Positions 33,731 to 43,891 of a stretch of 64,000 nt of DNA are shown here, in pieces (position 1 is the first letter of the stretch; the number at the start of each line of letters is the position of its first letter). Source of the DNA: Pyrrhosoma nymphula (taxonomy: Eukaryota; Arthropoda; Insecta; Odonata; Coenagrionidae); the NCBI GenBank assembly GCA_963573305.1, contig OY754327.1, forward strand, positions 141,338,855 to 141,402,854, read 5' to 3'. The position numbers and the translations under genes are program-made. Under the pieces are notes generated by a model that saw only the letters and a program-made list of their open reading frames with translations, had not been told where the DNA came from and ran no database searches.

Positions 33731-35250
33731 ATGGGCGTACCCAGCGAGGGGCAGGGGAGGGGGCAGCTGCCTCCCCTTTGAGGTTCAAAAATAGAACCTT
33801 GAAAGAAGACAAAGTGATTTTATAAAAATTTGTGTCGAATTGTGTTTCTTGTCGTTGCAGGTAGGAATACAACATATCTTATTTATGTTCTTAGAAACAC
33901 TAAGAAGAAGCAGACCAGTGGCACATTTGATAGCATAAAGTTCCTCTATGTAATCAAATTCATCTGAAATATGTTTCGTTGGTTCTGTTGTCTTGCCAAA
34001 TGGCCGTATATTTCACCGGTGATTTCTTAACCTGCGGATTCTGAAGAAAAAGAGAATCAATCAAGCAATATGTGAAAGAGACTTGCATTTTGTGCTTAGT
34101 CGGAGCAGTGCCGAGGGATATACCATTTTATTAATAATGATAACTTTTATATGAACCTCAGAGGATGCATCGGATACACCTGTATTCGAGTTTAGTGGGC
34201 AGCATTATATTAAGAAAAATTAGCTGTTGTACTTACTTACTATAAGCATTATCTCTTTTTGTTTGTTGTTAATATCAACTAAACATTATAACGCAAAAAT
34301 TACCCATAACTCGTTGAGTTACATATTCGTCAATGCTTTCCATGTATGAGTGTCGGTGCTACTACGTGGCGGCCGATCGTTTTGTGTAGCGACGAAAGGT
34401 AGTGAGGGCGTAACAAAGCGGTAAAGTTCACCGGCGTGACCTAGATGTAGATGGCCAATTAATTAGATGTATCACATCAACTCAAATTTAAACATTTGTT
34501 TATGTGGTGAAGTTATTAAGGAAAAGGTGATAAGTGATGTTCAAATAGATATAGCTTATGTAGTCTTAGCTGATGAAACAGCAAACATAGCAGGGAAAGA
34601 ACAGCTATCAATCGGCTTGCGGTGCTATGATGACATCCAAGGGAAAATTCAAGACGAATTAGCTGGTTTGGTGGAAATGAAAGCACAAGATGCCCCATCA
34701 ATCGCAACAGAGCAACGACAATTTTTTGGTTACCTACCAATTATCTTCCATCAGAATATTGTATCGGATTTGGTTTTGACGGCTGTTCTACAATAGCAGG
34801 CAAAGAGTGGTGTACAAGCGGTTTTAAGGAAAAAATGTTTGCGAGCATTATTTTTCCATTGCTCAAACCACAAACTCAATCTTGTGGTGAACGACACAAA
34901 TAATGTACCAGAAATCAGATACACTATTTCCACTGTAAAGGATACTATTAAGTTTTTCAGGGAATCGACTGCTCGTAGGAGTTTGGCTCCCAATCTATTG
35001 CGGATTTGCGAGACAAGATGGTCTGAAAAACAAAACCATTCGAACATTCTCCCAAAATTACCCTGAGCTAGTCAAAGCCCTGGAAACATTATCAATGGAG
35101 GGAAACTATGCCACAAGAAAAGCGGCGTACCTACTGCATTCAGCAGTAACAAAACCTTCATTCATTACTATCAATATATGCCTGAAGGCTCATCCTCATT
35201 GCCTGCACCATTATTATTAATTTCTAACAAGGGTCCTTCCAATGGTCCTT
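33731..35250 (+). pseudogene. hAT transposase remnant (ZMYM1-like type)
   Basis: A hAT-like terminus, TGGGCGTACCCAGCGAGG, starts near 33731. Plus-strand frames then give VVLADETANIAGKEQLSIGL (34467-34796), followed after a stop by CSNHKLNLVVND and CETRWSEK (34839-35066). DE-T-x(3)-KEQLS, C-x-x-HxLNL and TRW are motifs of hAT transposases of the zinc-finger-MYM-like group. Stops break the frame and no right terminus was found, so it is dead and probably truncated. Confidence 0.65.
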
Positions 35251-35341
35251 TTATGGTGACAATATGGTGCTCGATATGTACATATTGCTTTGCGATATTA
35301 CAGAAGAAATCATGAAAGATCTGGGAGTGATTTTCAAGCTA

Positions 35342-35793
35342 CCGTATTTCTCCGAATGTAAGCCGCACTTTTTTTCCCAATTTTGGAGCCTCAAAATCGG
35401 GGTGCGGCTTATATTCAAGGTGCGGATTAAATTCGAGAACTTTCATAAAAAAATCGTAGAAATGGCCGATTTGAGCAAACCAGCCATTCAGGTTCATGCA
35501 GACGCCAGCTAAGCTCGCTTAAGCCACGGGAAAGTAAGGAATAACGCTGAAAAAGGTCAAATTGGTGCACAATTTATTCATATATTAAAGGATAATATAG
35601 GTAACATTGTGTCACAGTTACATAGGTAATGTAAAAACAGATATAAAATTCTAATGCCTAATACTGTAGGTAGTACGGGATGCACTAAAAGGGTGCGGCT
35701 TAAATTCGCATATTAAATTTTTTTCCCTGTTTGAAACCCCAAAAACGGGGTGTGGCTTATATTCAAGTGCGGCTTATATTCGGAGAAATAGGG
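35342..35793. mobile_element. TA-flanked MITE
   Basis: CCGTATTTCTCCGAATGTAA at 35342 is mirrored at 35793, with TA on both sides (35340-35341 and 35794-35795). GTGCGGCTTATATTC motifs repeat inside both ends. The TA target suggests a Tc1/mariner-pogo relative. It ends 82 bp before the Cys-rich exon. Confidence 0.8.
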
Positions 35794-35875
35794 TATATAT
35801 TTCTTCTGAGAAAGAGTGTTTTACTGCCGTCAAATACAGTATTTTTGTCATATTCCTGGTTTCATTCCATTCCAG

Positions 35876-36019
35876 GCAACTGAGGGGAGATCTTTATGGA
35901 TTAAATGGTGCACTATTGTCAAGTGGCAAAAATTTATGCGACTGCATGAACCCTAATTGCCCAGGCTGCCACTTTCCTTGCCCAAGATGCCAATCTCCAA
36001 AATGTGGCCATGAATGCAG
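35876..36019 (+). CDS. ARL14EP: ARL14EP-like protein, Cys-rich exon
   Basis: An ATTCCAG acceptor ends at 35875. The exon starts by completing the Arg codon split at 32825 and leaves in phase 2 at 36019. It encodes LLSSGKNLCDCMNPNCPGCH, then FPCPRCQSPKCGHECR. The eight cysteines (about residues 438-464 of the model) follow the C-x-C-x4-C-x2-C-x3-C-x2-C-x4-C-x3-C pattern of the ARF7EP_C domain, a likely metal-binding module. This exon decides the family identity. Confidence 0.88.
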
Positions 36020-36357
36020 GTTCGTTTCATCTCATGATATTGTAATGGCAAATCAAATTGCTTATTTCACTTTTCAAATGTTGAATGGTCAAATGAGGGT
36101 GAAATCTTATAAGCAAGCCATGATATTTTTTGATTGCTCCAAGAACTGGTTATTGGTATTAAGGTGTTCATTATTTATTAAGTGGTTTATTCTCTCCTGA
36201 TGAATATTATGTGCTGAGAGAAAATATTTTGTTCTCTTCATTTAAATTGCTAATTGAGCAGCCAGTTATATCATGATTATTGCTGTAGAATTAATCATAT
36301 CACTTATTGTAGAATGGCTGTATGTTAACATTTTTTTTGGTTGATACTCTATTCCAG

Positions 36358-36457
36358 GGTCAATAGAAAATGGACATATGAAGAAATTGAAATTGATGGC
36401 ACAGATATTGTTATCAAGCCATATGAGCTTATAGAGAGCTTCTCAAATAATAGCTAA
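36358..36457 (+). CDS. ARL14EP: ARL14EP-like protein, last exon
   Basis: A TATTCCAG acceptor ends at 36357. The exon completes Arg 465, continues VNRKWTYEEIEIDGTDIVIK, then ends ESFSNNS with TAA at 36455-36457. NRKW-x-YE-x-xEI-x-G is the conserved end of the ARF7EP_C domain. The open frame at 35916-36200, which reads past the 36019 donor, is therefore intron read-through. Confidence 0.88.
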
Positions 36458-36970
36458 CAAAATATGAGGAACAGATGAGGAGTATTTGTGTATTGTATAT
36501 TCTTTGAGCATGAATCTTTGTTATTTCTTCATTAGTGCTGGAGTTTATTATTGACGCAATTCTAGAACATCTTATTTTAACTTATTTTGTGTGTGGTTTA
36601 TTATTAACAGGAATATGTGCTATTTATGTGAATACAGATATACAAGGCCAGCTATTATGGCCATTAATATGGCTTGAATAAATGTTGTGTGTTGTTGCAA
36701 AATCTGTGTGCAGCTGATATCAGGTAGCTATCGCAGTATACGCAGCGCAATGATCAATCAGGTAACTATCTGAAACAGCTGTTTTTCATCTTTTTTTTTC
36801 TAGAACATGTTTCTAAAAAATAACTGATATGTATCCTGCTGGTGTAAATACTCCAGTTGTTTTTGCTTGTTGAATTGTTTTAAAATTCTGGTTACATACC
36901 TTTCATCAACTTATGATTGAGTTTCTCAGAATATTCCAGAAGGTTAAAGTTTGTTTTTAGATTGCTCAAT
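36458..36970 (+). other. ARL14EP: ARL14EP-like 3' UTR and short intergenic stretch
   Basis: Non-coding sequence after the stop. The UTR probably ends about 15-30 bp after the AATAAA at 36677. Beyond that nothing is seen before the LINE tail. Confidence 0.6.
36677..36682 (+). promoter_or_regulatory. ARL14EP: poly(A) signal of the ARL14EP-like gene
   Basis: AATAAA 220 bp past the stop, followed by a GT-rich stretch (TGTTGTGTGTTGTTGC), the usual downstream element. Confidence 0.65.
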
Positions 36971-37070
36971 GTAATAATAATAATAATAATATAATAATAA
37001 TTTTTATTTGTTCTGTGGGATTTCTACAAATCATAGAGCACGTCATAAATACATGTAATTTAAACATATT

Positions 37071-40016
37071 TTACATGTGCTTCAAACTCATCAAGGAATA
37101 ATATCTCTTCTTTACCAGAAATGTACATAATTCTTTCTTAAATTTTATAACATTATCAATTTTCTTTATTTTGATAGGAAGATTATTGTAGACTGTTGAG
37201 AGCCTGTATGTGGGACTTTTCTTATGCTGAGCACTATTATTGGGAAATATATGCATATCACAATTTCTTCTTGTTCCATAGGAATGCACATTATCATTCT
37301 TTACAAAACATTCAGAGTGTGTTTTTACAAATAAGGCACAATACAATACATAAATACATGGAAGAGTCAGAAAGCCATTTTCAGCAAAGACAGGCTTGCA
37401 ACTAACTCTAGGTTTTAAATTGAAAATAACTCTCAGAGCACTTTTTTGTAAGGCAAAAATCCGTTTAGAGAGGGTGGAATGACCCCAGAAGATAACATTG
37501 TTGCACAAATGAGTATATATATAACTAAAATACACCATTTTTAATGTATTAAATGAGACAGTGTTTCTCAAGGATCTGAGAATGTATATACCACGAGACA
37601 ATTTGTGCGAGATAAAGTTAATATGATCCCTCCAATCAAGAGTTTCATTTAATTTTAAGCCTAAGAAAGAGATGTAGTCAGGATGTCTGATAGTGGAGTT
37701 GTTAATATAGAGGAGAGGTAACTGGTCGTGTTTAGTATATGCTGAATGAAATAGTAGAAAATTTGATTTGGTCTCATTGATTAAGAATCCATTACTGTAG
37801 GTCCATTCAGCCATAGATTGAACGGCTTCACGACTCAGGTTAATAAGCCCTTCTAGGGTTTTGTTTGAAAGTGTGTGACTTGTGTCATCTGCAAACAGAG
37901 TGACAAAACCCTCTTTCAAGTGACAAGGTAGATCATTGATTGCGACAAGGAACAGAATGGGTCCCAGTAAGGAGCCCTGTGGTACACCTCGGTTCCAGAT
38001 TTTCATATCCGACATGTGTGCTCTACTAAACCCATCATCATCAATATACTTCAATTCCACACACAATTTCCTATTTGAAAGGTAAGATTTGATGAAGTTC
38101 AGGGGAGTGCCTATCACTCCAAGATCCGACAGCTTCTTTAATAATATTGAATGGTCAAGTAGATCGAAAGCTTTGGTAAAATCATAAAATATTCCTATTG
38201 TACTTTCCGATCGATCTAAAGAATCATAGACATAATTTAAAAAATTGAATATTGCTAGCTGAACTGATCTACCTTTTATATAAGCACATTGATTTTCATA
38301 GAGCAATTTTTGAGTGATTAGGAACTGAATTAGCCTCTTAACAAATATTTTTTCAATTATTTTTGGGAAAGACGATACTAAAGTGATTGGTCTGTAGTTT
38401 TTAGGATCATTTTTTGGTCCTTTTTTGTGTACTGGTATAATTTTCCCAATTTTTAAGGATTCGGGAAAGACACCTGAAGAAAAGGAATCATTTATGATAT
38501 CACAAAGTGGTACACAAATCATATGTGCCACAGATTTGAGTACTCCTGCTGGTATTTCATCAAAACCTACTGACCTGCTGTGGGATAGAGATTTTATTGT
38601 TGATTTGACTTCTTCACTATCAGTGGGATGTAGAAACATGTTATGCATATGAAGGTTATGTGGAGAAGTGTTTGAATTCATTTCTTGCCTGCCTCTGGCA
38701 TTCATTAAAGACAACTCATCTAGGAATGTATTAAGGATCACTTCGGAGACATCTTTAGGATTAGTTATTGTTATTTTGTTTATACACAACTCAATATTTG
38801 AATATTTGTTTATGAATCCCGTGTGTCTTTTAACAAGATCCCAGGAACATTTGATCTTGTTATTAGAGTTCAGAATTATTTCATCATTTCGCATGATTCT
38901 GTCTTTTGTCACACATTTGTTGAAGTGTCTTTTTAATGCTTTGTACTCAGGAGGAAGTTGTACATTGTTTCTTTTGCAATCATTGTGCCAGTGCCTAAGG
39001 TGCTGGCTCATATCATAAAGATGGGGTGAAAATTGATTACAAGTTCCTTGTCTTACACGAACTAACTGTTTTGGGAAACAGTTATTGAACTGAGCTGAGA
39101 AATTTTCTAGGAAACTTTTTACCCTGCTATTGGTGTTATGTTCCTTCGAATCGGAGGACCAGTCTACAGACATTATGGCGAACATAAAGTCATCCATGTT
39201 TGATTCTTTCATTTGTCTCCTCAACTCTTTTCCATGCCTTGTGGCCGATTGATTAAAACATGCAGGATCAATATGTAGCAACTGAGCATAATGATCTGAA
39301 ATGTGTAAGGGGAGCACAGTAGCTGAATGGAGATGGTTATTTATGTTTGTTAGAAGATAGTCTAAGCCTGTACTTGAAAGGTTGCAAATTCTAGTGGGTT
39401 GATCATAATAGTTCAAACAAAAACCAAAAGAATTTAGCATGTCCAGTAGCCTTACTTTTTCTTGAATGTCAGACAGAAAATTGATATTAAAATCACCACC
39501 AATACATATTTTAAAATTGAGACCATACTTCCCAGAAATGAAATGTAAAGTGCTCTCTAAATTATTGATGAACAGCTCAGGGTCACATAATGGACTACGG
39601 TATACACCAATTACAATCATATTAATGTTGGTGAACTTGGCTGCACAGCATTCAAAATGAATGTCAGCAGCAAGTGGAATATTGACCTGTGCACACCTCA
39701 GATGAGGAGAACAATATATTGAGACATCACCATGTATTGTATCAGATCTTATAAAAGAGGCAGCTGGTACATAATTAATAGGGGTGAACAAGTCTGCTTC
39801 TTCGGATTTTAACCAAGTTTCAGAGAAAATCAAAATGTCAATTTTGTTTTTAGACAATTCAAAATTTATGGTATTGATTTTGTTTCGTATGGATTGCACA
39901 TTCAGATGCAGAATCTGTACAAAATTATTTGATTTCCGTAACCCTGATATTAAACTTTTACTTTTGGGACTATTAATATTGTTTACGTTCATCATAGTAT
40001 GGTTATCAACATTCAT
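37071..40016 (-). CDS. non-LTR retrotransposon ORF2: endonuclease and reverse transcriptase
   Basis: An uninterrupted 981-codon frame. The first quarter is an apurinic-type (EEP) endonuclease: LHLNVQSIRNK, FSETWL, GGDFNIN and ISDHYAQ supply the metal-binding and catalytic positions. The reverse transcriptase follows: KNYRPITLVS (fingers), FTKAFDLLDH (catalytic Asp), GVPQGSLLGPILF, then LFADDT (catalytic Asp pair). The tail has the YGTRRNCDMHI segment common in CR1/Jockey-type ORF2 proteins. All expected catalytic residues are present, so the protein may be active in target-primed reverse transcription. The ATG lies 9 nt after an in-frame TGA that ends ORF1. The exact clade is uncertain. Confidence 0.92.
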   Translation of the reverse strand: MNVDNHTMMNVNNINSPKSKSLISGLRKSNNFVQILHLNVQSIRNKINTINFELSKNKIDILIFSETWLKSEEADLFTPINYVPAASFIRSDTIHGDVSIYCSPHLRCAQVNIPLAADIHFECCAAKFTNINMIVIGVYRSPLCDPELFINNLESTLHFISGKYGLNFKICIGGDFNINFLSDIQEKVRLLDMLNSFGFCLNYYDQPTRICNLSSTGLDYLLTNINNHLHSATVLPLHISDHYAQLLHIDPACFNQSATRHGKELRRQMKESNMDDFMFAIMSVDWSSDSKEHNTNSRVKSFLENFSAQFNNCFPKQLVRVRQGTCNQFSPHLYDMSQHLRHWHNDCKRNNVQLPPEYKALKRHFNKCVTKDRIMRNDEIILNSNNKIKCSWDLVKRHTGFINKYSNIELCINKITITNPKDVSEVILNTFLDELSLMNARGRQEMNSNTSPHNLHMHNMFLHPTDSEEVKSTIKSLSHSRSVGFDEIPAGVLKSVAHMICVPLCDIINDSFSSGVFPESLKIGKIIPVHKKGPKNDPKNYRPITLVSSFPKIIEKIFVKRLIQFLITQKLLYENQCAYIKGRSVQLAIFNFLNYVYDSLDRSESTIGIFYDFTKAFDLLDHSILLKKLSDLGVIGTPLNFIKSYLSNRKLCVELKYIDDDGFSRAHMSDMKIWNRGVPQGSLLGPILFLVAINDLPCHLKEGFVTLFADDTSHTLSNKTLEGLINLSREAVQSMAEWTYSNGFLINETKSNFLLFHSAYTKHDQLPLLYINNSTIRHPDYISFLGLKLNETLDWRDHINFISHKLSRGIYILRSLRNTVSFNTLKMVYFSYIYTHLCNNVIFWGHSTLSKRIFALQKSALRVIFNLKPRVSCKPVFAENGFLTLPCIYVLYCALFVKTHSECFVKNDNVHSYGTRRNCDMHIFPNNSAQHKKSPTYRLSTVYNNLPIKIKKIDNVIKFKKELCTFLVKKRYYSLMSLKHM

Positions 40017-40025
40017 GTTGACGAG

Positions 40026-40334
40026 TCACAAAGGTTTGTTAGATGTCTTTTTCGATTTAGCACGAGTAAGAGCACCGTTTTGGATTTGTCCCGATTTACT
40101 GGCTTCGGTAGTTTCCAGTACAACACCATTGCTGTTGGACACATTATCATTTTCACTTTGATGAGCACTTTTATGTACAATGAATTTGGAGACTACGACA
40201 CCACGTGGCCAGAGGACAAGGTTCCTTAGTTTATTGCACAGCGTATAATTGACGCCAATTTTAAAAGCCGCATGGGCACTTTTTCCTTCGACTCTTACAC
40301 ATGAGTCGCAAATTACGTTAAATTTATTTTTCAC
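40026..40334 (-). CDS. non-LTR retrotransposon ORF1, C-terminal part
   Basis: The frame reads FNVICDSCVRVEGK, AAFKIGVNYTLCNKLRN and LWPRGVVVSKF, ending KTSNKPL-stop. The WP-x-GV-x-V-x-x-F segment is typical of the end of ORF1 nucleic-acid-binding proteins in this type of LINE. The true ORF1 start is upstream; the ATG at 40334 is only the first in the unbroken part. ORF1 and ORF2 share one frame, separated by TGA and three codons. Confidence 0.65.
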   Translation of the reverse strand: MKNKFNVICDSCVRVEGKSAHAAFKIGVNYTLCNKLRNLVLWPRGVVVSKFIVHKSAHQSENDNVSNSNGVVLETTEASKSGQIQNGALTRAKSKKTSNKPL

Positions 40335-40700
40335 ATGCTTAAGGACTTGATCACAGGTGGTGTCAATTTAGAATCACTGGAAATGAAATTTTGGTGTCTG
40401 GTAACTATTGAGATTTTTACTAACAATCACAATATTATTTTGGCATACATATTTACATAAATAGTTCCCACAATCCTTGGAGGTGAATTTATTTTGCTAT
40501 CAATATTTACTTCGTATTTACCGAGCAACTTCTTTGCCCCTTGCAATTGCAGTATTATTATTATTAGCAGATTGGAGTTTTTGGCTGTTCAGGTCCTCCA
40601 ATGGACGTTTGAATGTGGTGAAGTATTCAATCCTAATACTCATCCTTTATCTGATATTCAAGGAAAATTTTTGTGTTTTTTGTAGCATTATAAATATCCA

Positions 40701-43700
40701 ACGAGTATGCTGAGAAAAAATGTTGATCTTAGTTCTTAATGTGCTTCTGTAATGATGAAATGTGTAAGATATGTTTTTTTTACTACTCCTTTTAAGGAAC
40801 ATTAAAAATGAGCCGTGCAATATTTCATTTGGTGTATTATTTGGAAAGCAATCATGTGTGCTTAGTTCTTCAGTGTGTCTTGGAATAAAAGAGACAACCT
40901 AGTGGGTTTCATTTGGTGTGGTGATGGACATATGTTCTCCTTCTGATTATGTATTAGGATTCAGTACTATTCAATGCTAGTGGGCTGCATCTATTTGAAT
41001 AGTATGTATGTCCTGAAATTTTATACATCTTTTGTAAACCTGGCGGTAGGTATGTACTGTGCTTAATGATTAAAAATGATAGTCTCCTGAAATGGGACCC
41101 TAGGTGTACCTACTGTGTATCTGAGAGGGTAATGTAACTTCATTTTAGGATAATGACATACCTACCTAGTTACTGGGGAAAATAGAAATTGAATTTATGA
41201 AAAACTAGGAATTAAGTGAATACATATTATTTTAGAAATAAAAATAACTGTTTGAAGTCAGTTTTTCTTAAAGTAGGAATGGTGAAGGTCATAATAAATG
41301 ACTCGGCTAGGACTTGACTGAAGTACAATGACAAAATTGTTGGTTGATGTCCTGAAGCATAAATATAGTCAAGTAGCTAAAATAATAATGGATAAATTAA
41401 CCTGCCTTTGGTGTCATCCAAATTAATTGCTTTTCACCTTAAATCCTATGTTCTGTACATCCTGCTCTGCCATTTATTTTATTGAAATATTGTAGGTGCT
41501 TAGAAATTTTTTGAATAATCTTCGCTCTCCTTATGTGCTCCTTACAGACTCCAATATGTTCTTCTGAATCTCTATTTACCTTGTAAGCATGCCGAATCCA
41601 GTGGCGTGCAGTGACTTGCCTCTGGTAAGCTCTGGCACAACAGAATGGTATGCATCCCGCTTGACACCATTGATTAATAATTATTTGTGTAATCCCAATT
41701 CAAAACTAAAAAAATGAGTGACAAGACTGACATTCAATTCCAATGGCAATATCATAAATTTGGTTTATTAAATGGTTGAATTACCTGCAATTCTCAATTA
41801 GTGATTTTTAAAGATGTACCTATTCAAAATATGTAGCAATATGATTAGCTGCTTTCCCAAAAAAATATTTCCACATCAAGGAGTTCGGTGATCAAAATTA
41901 TTGGATGTAGGTAGCGCTAGAGTCAGGTTTAAACTAAAATCATAACTGTGTGTCATTTTACATTGTGACCAACTTCATATTCTGAGCAGACCACTAGAGT
42001 GGACAGCAGGGCAGTTGAGGGAGAGAGGAAATCCACGAATTTGCATGGTATGCACGCCCTCATATATGTATGTGCTGTGCTGTGATGGAGCTACTATAGA
42101 AAGGCCAACGACCTGGGTTCCAGCCCTAATAAATGGCTTGGTGCGTCATTTTCACAGTTTTCCCAGAAATATATCAAATACAAAAGAATTAAACCATGAA
42201 ATTGACTGTTGAATTCATTGTAATGATTATCGTGAAATATGGCAGTAAGTTCTATGATCGTGAATGTTAAGAAAGTTGCTCTTGGAAACATGTCATTAAT
42301 AGTCAAAGTAAATCCTTATGAAATAAAGGCTGTTCATGCTAGATGGTGAGTGTAAAAATATTTAGCCTATAAAATTAAAAATATGAGGTAAACAATAAGA
42401 ATTGTCATATACTCGAATAAGCTGTGGGAAATGCTGCAACAGAAAGTTTACCGAGGTCACCCCCTGATGTGCACTTAAATGTGAGAATTTCAAGAGAAAA
42501 AACTGTTAACACAACAGGATCTCAGTTTGAATCCCAACCTAGGGTAATGATTAGTCACTGCCCCCAGTAAACATTGTAACCAAACTCACGGCTGTCTCCT
42601 ATCTCATTATCCTCCTGCCTACCATCCTACGAAAGTTAAATTAATACTATGCAAAGTGCTTCACCAAGATGTTTATGATTGTAAAATAAGACTTGTACTT
42701 AAGGATGATTGAAAAAATTGAATTGAAATGGTGAGAATATTACTCTCACCATTTACAACTAAACCCTAATCATAATCAGGGGCAGCATAAACGATTAAAA
42801 TAGTTAATTGTGTTTCATCTATTAATCAATGGAAGCAAAATTATTTTAAATAGGTACTTAGCCTTTTTCACAATAAACATCATCGATTGGTATGTCACAA
42901 TGTGAAAATCTAAAGGAAACATTGCAGGTGCAATATTTTTGTGCGAAGTTCATTGACGGATGGAATATCAATTGGAGACTAGATTTATGATGTACCTTTA
43001 CTTCTATAGAGACCTGTATTTGCTCAAACAAGTGTTTGCTAGTGTTACATGGCAGAATTAAGAATCGTAAGCACTGGTCGTAACCTGCTGCTGCATATTT
43101 ACTGAGAAAATAGACAAGTTCTCCAGTATGGCTATTCACATAGGCCTTTTCTCAACTTTTCCCACTTCCAATACAATCACAATTGAAGGGAAACATATTT
43201 TTCCTGATTTATTAGTAAAATTTATTGTGCACATCTCACATTGGGGCATGTGGTACTCAAAATTATGGTATATCTTGCTTCAGGCATATAATAAATAATT
43301 TATATTTTACTTTCATGACAAAGGAAGTGCTCACTTCCTCTTTTTTGGAGGGAGCTTCAAATCTAATGCATGCAAGGTTATTTAATGTGCCTCTTCGTGG
43401 TGGCCAGCGCTAATGACACTCGGGGCAGACAAGCCACTGGTAATCCGTCTCTGACTTGAATGATCTGTCTACCACCTTACTTTATTTGAATTTCCTACAC
43501 GGTGGATGGTACCTTTAAGAACAATACACCATCAGAAAGGAAGCCGATTTTCCCCTGCGATAGTGGCGGTGCTCCGTTTGTTGGGAAGCCTTATTACCCC
43601 ATTGTATATTCATTGTGTTGTGCTCTTATTCTAGCACCTTTAAATTATACAATCCAAAGAACGGATATTTTCACCTGTAAAAATGAAACTTTTGGCCTGG

Positions 43701-43746
43701 AGGACTTAGTAAGATTTTGGTGATCTCCAATCTATAGCAACTCCAA
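40701..43746. other. no gene recognised
   Basis: Three kilobases of AT-rich sequence. CAGTGGCGTGCAGTG at 41609 looks like a hAT terminus, and GCCACTG near 43432 could be its partner, but the flanks do not form a duplication. Possible Pol III B-box-like stretches occur near 42110 and 42515. I cannot support a gene. Confidence 0.35.
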
Positions 43747-43891
43747 GGGCGGATTTAGGCCACTGGTTTTAGGAGGGGTGCGAATTGTTACTTTCCGAGG
43801 ATCTGGGGGGTATGCGAGTACCTTATGATTAACATGTTTTCTAACTTCCCAGACAGCGGATGCTCCCGCTCCCCTCTAAATCCGCTCCTGA
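43747..43891. mobile_element. small hAT-like MITE
   Basis: CAAGGGCGGATTTAGG at 43747 and CTAAATCCGCTCCTG ending at 43891 are inverted. The flanking octamers AGCAACTC and AACAACCC match at 6 of 8 positions. Confidence 0.5.

Larger units (their letters stand above)
36971..40700 (-). mobile_element. 5'-truncated non-LTR retrotransposon (CR1/Jockey superclade)
   Basis: The element ends on the left in an (ATT)n tail (TAA repeats at 36971-37001 on the plus strand), preceded by a short 3' UTR. It carries an intact ORF2 and the end of ORF1. Remnants of ORF1 with frame breaks reach about 40640 (GKYEVNIDSKINSPPRIVG), so the 5' part is damaged or missing. The clean ORF2 suggests a recent insertion. Confidence 0.85.

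Noticed and set aside
35916..36200. 94-codon open frame treated as a complete Cys-rich protein
   Set aside because: It reads through a donor at 36020; the proper continuation is the exon at 36358, which restores the conserved NRKW-x-YE end.
36971..37001. TAA microsatellite as an independent repeat
   Set aside because: It is the 3' tail of the LINE on the minus strand.
41609..43438. A 1.8-kb hAT element with CAGTGGCGTGC ends
   Set aside because: The right end is weak and the flanking octamers do not match.
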